This document shows, piece after piece, positions 48,626 to 57,000 of a DNA stretch of 64,000 nt. The notes under the pieces were generated by a model that was not told where the DNA came from, made no database searches, and saw nothing but the letters and a program-made list of their open reading frames with translations. Source of the stretch: Apostichopus japonicus. Its lineage: Eukaryota; Echinodermata; Holothuroidea; Aspidochirotida; Stichopodidae. The position numbers and the translations under genes are program-made. The stretch is from assembly GCF_037975245.1 (NCBI RefSeq), contig NC_092568.1, positions 4,413,001 to 4,477,000 of the forward strand, given 5' to 3'. Within the stretch, counting starts at the first letter, position 1; every line of letters starts with the position of its first letter.

Positions 48626-49957
48626 CATATATTTATATATATATACAACTCAGCTATAGTTTAGAGCACACGACCTAAACTCATGGCGTTACTGGTAACT
48701 CAAATCCTATCATTAACACACTCATAGACTGACATGGTTATAGGTTGATCCTTCCTTGGGTAGTAGGATAATATTCTATTTAACTATTCAACTGGAATCC
48801 AGTCCTTTGTATATACTTACATGGTTAGGTTGATCTTTCCTAGGGTAGGATAATAAGATATTCTATTTAACTATCCAACTGGAATCCAATCCTTTGTATA
48901 TACTTACATGGTTAGGTTGATCTTTCCTAGGGTAGGATAATAAGATATTATATTTAACTATCCGGCTGGAATCCAGTCCTTGGTCATCCCATTGACCTTT
49001 AACATATTCAGCGTTCTCTTTCTCTTCATCTGTTCCGCCCAGATGAGCTCTTGAAGTGAGATACCTGATGACGAAAAGAAAGTGATCTGTCATCTCAGTA
49101 AAATAATAAAGGGGTGCGGGGGATGGGGGAGGGGATAGGGTTAGGCGACATAACGATCAGCAGATATTCCTAGACACAACGTAGCCATCAAACAGTATTC
49201 AAAATGGCGGATCCTTTTGAAGCGGTACATGAAAGTATGAAGATACTACTGCTTGATATTAGACCTATACTATTTAGCAAAGATACACGTCAGGGGTAAG
49301 GGAATGGGATGGGGTCTCCTAATATTCCTTTAAGTTATCCATTTCAGAGTGTGACCCATAAAGGTTCAGACCCCTACCTTAATCAGTCGGGGGGAGGGGG
49401 GATTTTGGAATTTCTGATGATGTATTAGCACCGTCTTACGGTTAGAGCTACTTATGTAGTCCTAAATTGTAATCTAAATATGTATTCATATGTTACAATA
49501 ATTTTAACATGAGGGAGGACCTCCACACCCCCTACCTTAATCCGTCGGGGATATTTTGAATTTGCCCCCCCCCCCACCCTCCTCAGCTTTGAAATACTAT
49601 GAACTCCACTTTCTGTTGTGACGTCAGTGTTTTTGGCATGTTTTTCGAAGGTTAGTATGACATTATGCTATTTCTGATATCAAATCAAGTATTTACGATT
49701 TATAATTTGACTAACCTTAAACTCTCTTTGATATTCTCTGGGTTCATCTCGTCAATTATCATCTTGGTCAAGCTTCCGTCATCTTCATCCTCCTCCACTG
49801 CCTCTCTCCATCTTTGATATATTTCATCATTCGATGGAGGAGACACCGAATCTCGGTTTAAACTTCGTCCAATGAGAATTCCAATAACTAAGGAAACAAT
49901 TGTTGCTATTACAACAATGGCTAGCAAGAAGTATGTTGATTGTCGTTTATTTCCCAT
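36117..49957 (-). CDS. Glutamate carboxypeptidase II / NAALADase-like metallopeptidase (M28B), copy A, 17 exons, complete
   Basis: Spliced on the minus strand: 49716-49957, 48908-49064, 48222-48353, 47516-47641, 47014-47197, 45940-46030, 43688-43777, 43011-43096, 42058-42177, 41056-41141, 40534-40665, 39721-39803, 39195-39285, 38678-38936, 38123-38204, 37401-37493, 36117-36351. Total 2289 nt, 762 residues (human GCPII 750). Seen: a short basic cytosolic tail, a membrane anchor at residues 8-30, the protease-associated and peptidase regions, and the C-terminal dimerisation domain. Zinc ligands H378, D388, E427, D455, H551 and catalytic E426 are all present. By alignment to GCPII, R210, N257, R463 and R536 positions are conserved (R216, N264, R465, R535). 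R534 is Asp533, N519 is Ser518 and Tyr700 is Ala697. Known of the family: type II ectopeptidases that cleave C-terminal glutamate from NAAG or folyl-polyglutamate. The altered pocket makes that exact substrate uncertain. Exon 5 uses a GC donor. It is the upstream-facing member of a tandem pair with 53856-64000. Confidence 0.95.
36780..37149. mobile_element. hAT-type miniature with perfect TSD ATGAGTTG (copy A intron 16)
   Basis: Ends CAGTGGTGTAGGAAGG and GGTTCCTACGCCCTTG, flanked by ATGAGTTG at 36772-36779 and 37150-37157. The interior has the GGGGAGGGGTCTAAGG module and two copies of a CAGATGCAATTTGGTGC-like unit. Confidence 0.9.
37401..37493 (-). CDS. Copy A exon 16 (residues 654-685)
   Basis: Encodes [20 protein letters not shown], a hallmark of the GCPII C-terminal domain ([19 protein letters not shown]). 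Acceptor TTTTAG, donor GTCAGT. Confidence 0.95.
37494..38677 (-). other. Copy A introns 14-15
   Basis: Ordinary AT-rich intron sequence apart from exon 15 at 38123-38204. Nothing else recognised. Confidence 0.5.
38123..38204 (-). CDS. Copy A exon 15 (residues 627-654)
   Basis: Dimerisation-domain helix, [20 protein letters not shown]. Acceptor TTTCAG, donor GTAAGA. Confidence 0.92.
38678..38936 (-). CDS. Copy A exon 14 (zinc ligand H551; helical domain)
   Basis: Encodes [11 protein letters not shown] with His551, then the helical region including [20 protein letters not shown] and [10 protein letters not shown]. Acceptor TTCCAG, donor GTACGT. Confidence 0.96.
39195..39285 (-). CDS. Copy A exon 13 (substrate pocket loop, residues 510-540)
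   Basis: Encodes TGSDFRPF and [12 protein letters not shown]. Aligned to GCPII, N519 is Ser, R534 is Asp533 and R536 is Arg535, so only part of the arginine patch survives. Confidence 0.94.
39721..39803 (-). CDS. Copy A exon 12 (residues 483-510)
   Basis: Encodes [15 protein letters not shown]. It aligns to the variable loop before the conserved GSGNDF motif of GCPII. Donor GTAAGT; the Val-510 codon is split. Confidence 0.9.
39979..40232 (+). mobile_element. Probable hAT-type fragment (copy A intron 11)
   Basis: Left end CAGTGGCCAGGA; toward the right a G run and CCTGGATCCGCGTACG resemble a decayed terminus. No duplicated flank was found. Confidence 0.4.
40534..40665 (-). CDS. Copy A exon 11 (zinc ligand D455)
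   Basis: Encodes [15 protein letters not shown] with Asp455, then HAFRARSSP carrying Arg465 (R463 equivalent in the S1 arginine patch). Acceptor CCGTAAG, donor GTAAAC. Confidence 0.95.
41056..41141 (-). CDS. Copy A exon 10 (catalytic E426, zinc ligand E427)
   Basis: Encodes [18 protein letters not shown]; the Glu-Glu pair is the general base and a zinc ligand. Acceptor CTGCAG, donor GTGAGT. Confidence 0.96.
41180..41720. repeat. Degenerate CACGTCAC-type repeat region (copy A intron 9)
   Basis: Dozens of variants of ACGTCA and CATCAC. Two perfect TGACGTCA octamers occur (near 41556 and 41664). Interrupted around 41290-41520 by sequence containing the GGGAGGGGTCTA / TTAGATGCAAAATGGTGC module of the hAT miniatures. 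Confidence 0.65.
42058..42177 (-). CDS. Copy A exon 9 (zinc ligands H378 and D388)
   Basis: Encodes [20 protein letters not shown], with zinc ligands His378 and bridging Asp388, then [12 protein letters not shown]. Acceptor TTTCAG, donor GTATAG. Confidence 0.96.
42178..43687 (-). other. Copy A introns 7-8
   Basis: AT-rich intron DNA around exon 8. No repeats or extra exons recognised. Confidence 0.5.
43011..43096 (-). CDS. Copy A exon 8 (residues 341-370)
   Basis: Encodes [20 protein letters not shown] then IIKGTLEP, the strand leading into the peptidase core. Acceptor CCACAG, donor GTAAGG. Confidence 0.94.
43688..43777 (-). CDS. Copy A exon 7 (residues 311-341)
   Basis: Encodes [17 protein letters not shown] and [10 protein letters not shown], equivalent to the conserved GPGFTGN stretch. 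Acceptor TAACAG, donor GTCAGT. Confidence 0.93.
43938..44008 (+). repeat. Polypurine (G/A) tract
   Basis: About 70 bases of almost only G and A, with several GGGG runs, in copy A intron 6. Confidence 0.8.
44176..44367 (+). mobile_element. tRNA-derived SINE, 5'-truncated copy
   Basis: Starts at the B box (GTTCGAGTCACTCCCAG) and matches 46265-46480 and the reverse of 9589-9822, ending GGAGGATCTAATATACATAC. Confidence 0.8.
44820..45700 (+). pseudogene. Decayed non-LTR retrotransposon endonuclease region
   Basis: Scattered frames show apurinic-endonuclease landmarks of LINE ORF2: IYRPPDN near 44893, GDFNID near 44988, a STLINNI..TN-like segment near 45115 and SDHVPMF near 45185. A linker-like segment with SPWVNKG and WKILN follows (45440-45670). 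Many stops and frameshifts; no reverse transcriptase seen. It sits in copy A intron 6. Confidence 0.75.
45940..46030 (-). CDS. Copy A exon 6 (residues 281-311)
   Basis: Encodes [20 protein letters not shown] followed by ISYKDAEEF, equivalent to the GCPII LPSIPVHPIGYYDAQKLL region. Acceptor TTTTTAG, donor GTAATA. Confidence 0.92.
46265..46480 (+). mobile_element. tRNA-derived SINE copy with (ATAC)n tail
   Basis: Contains the B box CGGTTCGAGTCACTCCC and the same body as the other two copies, ending in GGAGGATCTGAAATACATAC followed by further ATAC repeats. Preceded by short AAGTTAAGCG repeats (46225-46262). Confidence 0.82.
47014..47197 (-). CDS. Copy A exon 5 (residues 220-281, GC splice donor)
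   Basis: Encodes [11 protein letters not shown] and VQRGNI (Asn264, the N257 equivalent), ending QGYPAK. The only in-phase donor joining exon 6 is AAAG|GCTAGT, a GC-AG intron. Confidence 0.92.
47516..47641 (-). CDS. Copy A exon 4 (protease-associated domain, residues 178-219)
   Basis: Encodes [14 protein letters not shown], then [17 protein letters not shown]. It carries the equivalent of substrate-binding R210 (Arg216) and a conserved N-glycosylation site NCS. Confidence 0.95.
47642..48221 (-). other. Copy A intron 3
   Basis: No feature recognised beyond AT-rich intron sequence. Confidence 0.5.
48222..48353 (-). CDS. Copy A exon 3 (residues 134-177)
   Basis: Encodes the segment ending [15 protein letters not shown], equivalent to VPPFSAFSPQG in GCPII. 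Acceptor TTTCAG, donor GTAACG, phase 0 at both ends. Confidence 0.92.
48525..48645. repeat. (TA)n microsatellite, interrupted
   Basis: TA repeats with TTTATG and TGTGCATATATT interruptions, in copy A intron 2. Confidence 0.95.
48727..48989 (-). repeat. 87-bp tandem triplication of the 3' end of copy A exon 2 with its splice donor
   Basis: Three copies with equivalent positions 48734, 48821 and 48908 (period 87 bp = 29 codons). The one at 48908 is the live exon end. The second keeps the CAT|GTAAGT donor but has TAG where the exon has TAT (Tyr). The third has lost the donor (ATGTCAG). Confidence 0.93.
48908..49064 (-). CDS. Copy A exon 2 (residues 81-133)
   Basis: Encodes [10 protein letters not shown] and [15 protein letters not shown], matching the GCPII segment with HLAGT and LLSYPNKTHPN. 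The last ~85 bp, including the splice donor, are tandemly triplicated downstream (48727-48989). Confidence 0.93.
49065..49715 (-). other. Copy A intron 1
   Basis: Contains two related G-rich segments beginning CACCCCCTACCTTAATC-like or GACCCCTACCTTAATCAGTC (about 49366-49400 and 49530-49580). No coding feature. Confidence 0.5.
49716..49957 (-). CDS. Copy A exon 1 (cytosolic tail, membrane anchor, residues 1-81)
   Basis: Starts MGNKRQS, then a 23-residue hydrophobic anchor, then an acidic stalk. The positive tail before the anchor fits type II topology. Donor GTTAGT at 49715-49710; the Arg-81 codon is split. Confidence 0.93.
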
Positions 49958-50434
49958 ATTAACAAACCACCAAACTAATAGAACAACGTAACAAAATCAA
50001 TCTTTTGACTAAAATGTCAAAATTCGTAGTTTTAATTTTCAAGTTCTCTTACAGTATGAGCAAACACGAGCATACATAAACTAATCCAGTATATGATACG
50101 ACACCTTGCAAGCAATATACAAGTATTCAACTGGTTAGTACTGAAGGGCTCACACTTTTAACAATATACAGATACCATGCCTTATACATGTATACGAGAT
50201 CTCCTTGAAATGATTTGGGTCGTGCATACACTCTCCACAGACTATAGAGGTAACGTTAAAGGAACACATTGAGTGAAGACTCGATATTTGTATACGAGCG
50301 GATTAGGAAGCTAGACTTAGCTTACAAACTTCCCTATCGTCTTGGTTGGCATGTTGTAGCAATCTTCGTTAGTTAATGTTGTTGTCATTCCTAGTCGGAC
50401 GGTGGGACCGCCATCTAAATACCTTTACCTAGAG

Positions 50435-50626
50435 CAGGGGCGTAGCTAGACTTCTTTGTTTACAGGAGAACGGGGGAGGGGTAATGTTTTTTTGTTGTTG
50501 TACATATTGAGCAGGCAGAACCTATAAAGTTTCTCATCCACTACCCCACAATAACAAATCTAGCCATTATTTCGGCGGAGGGTTTAGACAGATATTAACG
50601 ACCCCCTGCCCCAGTAGTTGCGCCCG
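50435..50626. mobile_element. hAT-type miniature with perfect TSD ACCTAGAG
   Basis: Left end CAGGGGCGTAGCTAG, decayed right end AGTAGTTGCGCCCG, flanked by ACCTAGAG at 50427-50434 and 50627-50634. At 192 bp it is the shortest in the window. It lies just upstream of copy A. Confidence 0.85.
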
Positions 50627-53382
50627 ACCTAGAGTCAGTCTGATGCAAGAATCATTCTCTTCTCAGTTAGACTTGTAGCGACTGTACTCGCTCACGACTT
50701 GTAGCTTTACTGTTACTCATACTTAGCCTACGAGTACACGACTGAAGTACTCGCTTAGTTCGTGTTAAGAGCCTTGTACTGGTACTTAATAAGTACAATG
50801 TGGAATTAAACTTGCACTCATACTTGAAGCTGCTGTACTCGTACTAATTATCTGAAGGTCAGACTCTAATGTCTGATGGACGATTATGACGTATATCGGA
50901 GTCTAGTCACTTCTAGTTTGTCCATTTTCTGGTATTTTGTTGAACAGTTGAATGAACAAAGTCATTTTAAGAACAGATAGGAAAATACATATCCCAAATT
51001 CACAAACAAGAGACAACAATTTTTTATATTTTTGATATTATTTATGAAAGACTCATTTCGCGACCATGTTTTGTATACAGCGCATGTTATTTGGAAGTCT
51101 ATTACTTAAACTCTATATTTTGGTTGTCTTGGTATACTGGTAACCTGGGACTTGTAATGCGTGTCACCGTGGGCAGACAATGTAACCTATACATCAAACC
51201 AAATCCCGCAGGCAGAGAAGGTCAAACAAACTATATTTGTCCAAACGTAGCACGGCTGAAAATAACATGGATAAAACGATGGAATAGATATATGCACCTT
51301 TGCCATGGTTTCAAAAGACTCCTTCGTATGGTGATGAAAGTTCAATGAAATGCAAGCTGCTAACGTCAGTTCTAGGAATTATCATCATGCAAATGTAAAT
51401 TTATTTTTTAATAAAGGGACGCGGATAGGGGAATGTGGAGAGGTGTCGCCTTATTCCTCCCTAAAATTGCATCATATGCACCGTTCAAGAGGAACTCAGT
51501 ATCTAACTCATAAGATATGCATCCAAAAAACATATTGTAGCTGAAAGAAATTTTTAAATCAAAAATGGCAATTGCGACGCAAATAGTTGAAGAAAATCAA
51601 TCACTTCTGACGCAAAGAATCGGGTCATATTTTGGCTGCAGGTTATAAGTAAAGTGCTATACCTTTAACCATAACATGATTTATAACCTTGACATTAAGG
51701 CATATCTTATTTATCATTTAGGTCTGCACCATTTTGTAAACTGATTTTGTAAGATAATCTTATTTACCTGTTGCCATAAAAAAGCTGAGTAAATTGCCAA
51801 TGGCAATATTGGCAGTGTTTTATACAATGGACATATTGACACAGATAACCCGCTCATGTAGGATAATGTATTAAAGGCATTGAAGACTCGCCCCAAACCG
51901 CGTGCCGCCCTCTGTAAAAGTTAACTTTCCGTTGCTTGCAAGTGAAGTTTTCTACTTGTCGCTACAAAATGCAGACAGTAATGAAACGTGATACTTTGTT
52001 ATCTTTTATCTGGACCTGAGATCAGGGAGTTCCATAACAACTCCCTGCTGAGATGTCCACCGCTGCTATGTACACTGTGTTGTGGGTATTGACCGTAGCT
52101 GCATTTATTGACTGTACACTAGTGTCTAATTACCGACGTTAGCAAGCTGTGTGTGTATTTTCAGAGATCGATGGTGGTGTATAAAACTTCTGTTACACCT
52201 CATTCGAATGTAGGTCAGATTACCGGCATCAGACGATTCATTGTGCGCGAGTCTTCACTCCCTTTAAGTCATGGAACTATAGAGGATTTCAAATGCACTC
52301 ATGCCAAATATGTCAAAAATGTAATTGTCAGATTGAGAATCCATAACGCAGGTTTTCATAATGTAGAAGTGTCTTCCTTTGTTTCCGGTCAGTGTTTTCG
52401 TAAAGTAGGCGAGCCAACGAGCAAACTGCGTATAGGAATAAGGGAGAAAGATACCGCCATTTTGGTTCATTAGGAATATTATCCAATTATATATAGTTCA
52501 GTATACACGGCGACCGATCATTATAGGTAGCGAATTCGGGAATGCGTTTAGAATATTTTGTTTTTCGAGTTGAACCAGTTTAACATCATCACATTTTTAT
52601 TTGTTGCTTATTTGACATACTGGGGCATTCTCTTTCGCTGTTTCTGCTCCTCCCTCGTGAGCATCTCAGGTGATACAACAAGCAGTGATGAAGAATACGT
52701 CATCTCATTGAAGGAACTTTTAAGAGGGCGATAGTTTTAGATGAGAAATAAGACCATAATCGATGATCATTAGTAGCAAGAAGATACTACTGTTAATGAT
52801 TAGCTCATTATGATATTTTCTTGTATTAACAGAGGTTTGATTTTTTTTTTGCTGGCCGCAGAAAATTCATCAGAGGGTCTGCACTTTACCAGTTTCTCCA
52901 TGAAGTACATATGGTTTCTTATAGGCAACCAGCTATCTTAATGCTCAATTATAATTAAATAGACGAAATGCCAAATAACGACCGAATAAGAGTAGTCTCA
53001 TTATAATGTGGAAAGATATTTAATAAAAAATATTCATTGCATAAATTCGCACTAATCACACTGAACACTTCACAGGCAATCCCTACAGTATCATAATTTC
53101 GTACTATTATATACGAATTAAGAACAGTGTTTATGAATATTTGTGGCCCCTGTTGGAGATTTAATTGATGATTATGCGAATCAGGAAGACACAGTACACG
53201 AAGTAGAAACAAGAATTGATATTTTTATTTCTTACAATACCGATTCGGGGAAGCAAAGGGAAAATAATTTCAGAAGAAATTTCATATCAATCATAAATAG
53301 AAAGTTTCTTGTGGAATTAAATAATTACCTGTAAGAGAAAATAAACTAAAAAATGTACATTTGCCAAAGCATCAACTGACAT

Positions 53383-53388
53383 TTTATT
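53383..53388 (-). promoter_or_regulatory. Candidate polyadenylation signal for copy B
   Basis: AATAAA on the minus strand about 470 nt after the stop codon. Plausible but AT-rich context lowers its weight. Confidence 0.35.
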
Positions 53389-53855
53389 CTGGTATATATA
53401 AAAGACAACGAAATCATTGTCAAGAATGGGACATATTGAAAAAAAAGTAGAAATATTGTTATAATTTTTAAAATATTTTAGTTCATTAAGTGACAGTTCT
53501 GACATGATTCAGATTTGCAACGAAACCTCCCTTGCAATAGACAACAACTTCCATGTAACTGCCGGAAATTCGCTTGTCCAAATAGATTAATTGAAGAAAA
53601 TAGAGATATGAATATTGAACACTTTGTCAGCAAACAAAGCAAGTAAATTTTCTGATATGATACAATTTTATCAAGTATTTTCTGACGTAACCTACATAGA
53701 AATAGTGCGACTACTTTCTATGAGAGTGCCGCGAGTGTTAATGTCCAAATAGAGAGATTGAAATCGTATTGTTGTTACTACAAAAAAATGTCGGTGAGTC
53801 TGGTGACCGTTCTGATATAATTCAGATATGCTAGGTCGTTTCTTCCACGATTCGA

Positions 53856-54060
53856 CTATTCTCTAGCGAGGATGTCTACTTCCATGAGAGTGGTGGCAGC
53901 AGAGTCTAATGTGAAAGCGACAACAGACATGTATCTCTCAACCTCTTTCCATTGGCTCTCTGGATCCGGTTGATTTTCTATATCAAACATAAGATCAACG
54001 ATACCAGGGAACGCCACACCAGTGTAGGAGTCCTTACTGCTAGGCGCGAAAACGACATGC
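53856..54060 (-). CDS. Copy B exon 17 (C-terminus and stop)
   Basis: Encodes [40 protein letters not shown] and a terminus [10 protein letters not shown]. Ser occupies K699 of the GCPII lid and Tyr700 is kept. Confidence 0.95.
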
Positions 54061-57000
54061 CTGATTGTATAAAAAAGAACACAAGGATATAAGGTCACGG
54101 ATTCGATTCGACACACTTTAAATAATATATGCCTTTACCTTTAATTGGTTTGAACTTTTCTAGTCTCATGCCATAACGTAGCGACCGTAGAAAAGGGGCA
54201 TAAAGGCGAGAAAACAACCTAATGCTCAGTATTACGTTGGGTCCCCAAAATATTGAGTTTAAATTAGTGTAATACAAATAGTAAACTATAATTCCTTTCA
54301 ACACCATCCCTAAAATAAAGTTTCCATTCTCACAAAGACGAGAAGTTTGACGCTGTTGGAGTATATACAAAACTAATTGCACTCCTTGATTCAACAGAAA
54401 GATTACTGCATGATATAAGTTGGGCAGCTGTCATAGGACATTCTCGTATAGCCCCTCTCGCCGCCCCTCCCCTCTTACCCCGTCTTTTTACCTTTCTCGT
54501 GGTCTTCCGGGCAGACCAAGTGGGTCAATGAAGGCTCTCTCCATAAACATGAGTTGATCATTAACTGCACGGACTGCGAAAGGGCTGAAAAGTAAAATAT
54601 AAAATGAACTCAAAACAGAGCGTTAATGAAGGGCTGTATATATACGAACTACTCTTATTCTTAAAATTTTCGTGACTATTTCTTAAAACATAATTCACTA
54701 AGAATTTTTCGTATTTAAGTTCGAGAAACTGGAAATTAACAGAAAGTAGTACTTACTTTCTCTTGTCCATTTCTTCTATTCGTTCATGAAGTTGATTCGC
54801 GGCATCCGTAAACTTGTTCAAATTATCATCAATTGCATCTAAAAAAAAGTGAATTATTGAGATAAATTGTTATCTATACGCATATATTGTTCGTCACGGA
54901 GAATATTATGGCGTATATTATGTAGGCCATGTCTGTAAATCACGTCATTTTCTGAAGTTACTTAATCCGTAACAGTTAACGTTTCCTGTAAAATCATTCG
55001 TAAACCACACAGTTTTGCTTCACTATTTGAAACGTGAATAATCGATAAAAAATCATACTAAAAACCAAACATTTACTTTCTACAAAACTTTAACCGCTTT
55101 ACAAAGAAATTGAATCTGATAACAGAGACAGTCATCTTAACGCAGTACTGTATGTACGATATGTACTATATGCAGGGGCGGGTCCAGGATTTTGAGAAAG
55201 GGGGGGCCGACATCCCGATGGTAGCACTTTAGTGATCTGTGTACTGGGGGAGGGGTCTAGGGGGAGGGGTTGTCCCCCTCCCCCTTGGAAATTTTTGGTT
55301 AATTGTGAGTGCTTAGATGCAAAATGGTGAAACATTTCGCCAAAAACTAGAAAAACCAGAAACGTTGCAGACACGCTTTTTTGTGCACATATTTTTTCTC
55401 GATAGACACATATTTAACAACGCTCAACAGTGCATGTACAATGGATACACTATTATTGCGTCGATTCGTTTTTTCTTTTGCGCGAAAATTATGACACCAG
55501 ATTCACCCCAAGAAAAAACATAAAACAAGATATATTCAATGAGATAATTATGATATACTTATTGATGAAAGGGGGGTGTAGGCGGTTTTACACTATCTAA
55601 CGCAACGTAGTCGCTAAGAACCTGAAGTATTTTTAAGGGAAGGCCCGATAATAAGCGGAAACGGATCACCGTCCGAAAAAATATCGGAATTTGTGGACTA
55701 TTTCTTGCTTCCTATTGTATTAAAACAAAGCACCTATGTGAAAGACACAAATCACATTCTGAAAATTGTGGAAGCCACCCCTTTACCAAAAGCAGTAGTA
55801 CTTGCTACACTCGATGTCGTCGCCATGTATACCAATACTCCCCAAGAGGAGGCATTAGATATATGTCAAGAAGTCTATGAAAAGGCGGAATAAAGCGAAT
55901 ATGGAATAAATAAAATATCTTCCATATCCATGCGCAAACTAATTGAACTTATTTTTAACAAGAAACTGTTTCAAGTTCAATAACCAATTCTATCTACAAA
56001 AGATCGGTTGCGCCATGGGTAGCCAAGCCTCTCCGGAAATCTGTGATATCGTCATGCATAGACTGGAAAACCAGATTTTACCGACAGATAATAAAATCTT
56101 AAAATGGCTCCGCTATAGAGATGAAATTCTATTGCTTTACGACGGTTCACCTCAGGAACTTGAACAACTAGTAAACAGGTTGAATGAAATTCACCGCTTC
56201 TTAAAGTTTACGGTAGAAATATTACACACCGAGGTAACATACCTAGATTTGAAAATCTTCAAAGGTCCAAGGTTTGAAACCAATGGGTTATTAGACACCA
56301 AAGTCTACACCAAACCCACGGAAACCTTCCAATACCTCGACAGAAACTCTGCACACCCACTTGCCACTTTTAAAGGCTTCATTAAAGGGGAAGTCTTACG
56401 ATACGCACGTCTCTGTAACAATGAGACTGATTTCTTACAGAAAAAGAATGCGTTCACAGAGAAACTGTTACTCCGTAACTATAAGAAAGAGGAAATTGCC
56501 TTAGCCACGAAAGGCATAAAATTTGAAAACCGTGGGCAATACCTCACTACCAAACCTAAACAAAAGGAACCACCAATGGTGTTCAAGCTTACCTATACAC
56601 CCCATATCAAAACCACGCATTTGAAAAATGTACTTTTGAAACATTGGCACTTAATCTCGCAACACGCGGTCAGGGGCGTAGCGAAGTTTTTTTTGTTGGG
56701 GGGGGGGGTATGGAGGATTAGATTTTCCGACGGATCTGGATGTGGTGACTGAAATGGGGGAGGGGTCTAAGGGGAGGGGGTGTCCCCCTCCCCTTTGGAA
56801 AATTTTTATTTTTGAAACGCCCTTAGATGCAGTCTGGTGCTTATTTTAAGTCAAATTTGGCACCGTAGAATTTCCATTTCGATATTATTTTTATGGCAGT
56901 CGGCAGAAGAAGAATTAATTGGGACCAATTATCGAACTGTGTTTTCTCTTTCACCGATCGTTGAAATAGTGAAACTTCGTGATGAAAATGTTCAGAAGAC

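Larger units (their letters stand above)
49958..53855. other. Intergenic between the tandem peptidases
   Basis: Holds the hAT miniature at 50435-50626 and otherwise unrecognised AT-rich DNA. The promoter of copy A should lie in its left part, but no core element is distinctive. The 106-codon frame 52153-52473 has no recognisable motif. Confidence 0.5.

Noticed and set aside
48451-48678. Open frames rich in Ile-Tyr around TA repeats (also near 202-396, 58845, 62220-62747)
   Set aside because: Translated microsatellites, not genes.
52153-52473. 106-codon open frame between the tandem peptidases
   Set aside because: No recognisable motif, no evident splice or promoter context, and an open frame lies opposite. 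Could be real but is unsupported.
55943-56752. 269-residue RT frame taken as a complete protein
   Set aside because: Its last ~27 codons are read from the nested hAT element. The RT continues after 57561, so the frame is a chimera of two mobile elements.
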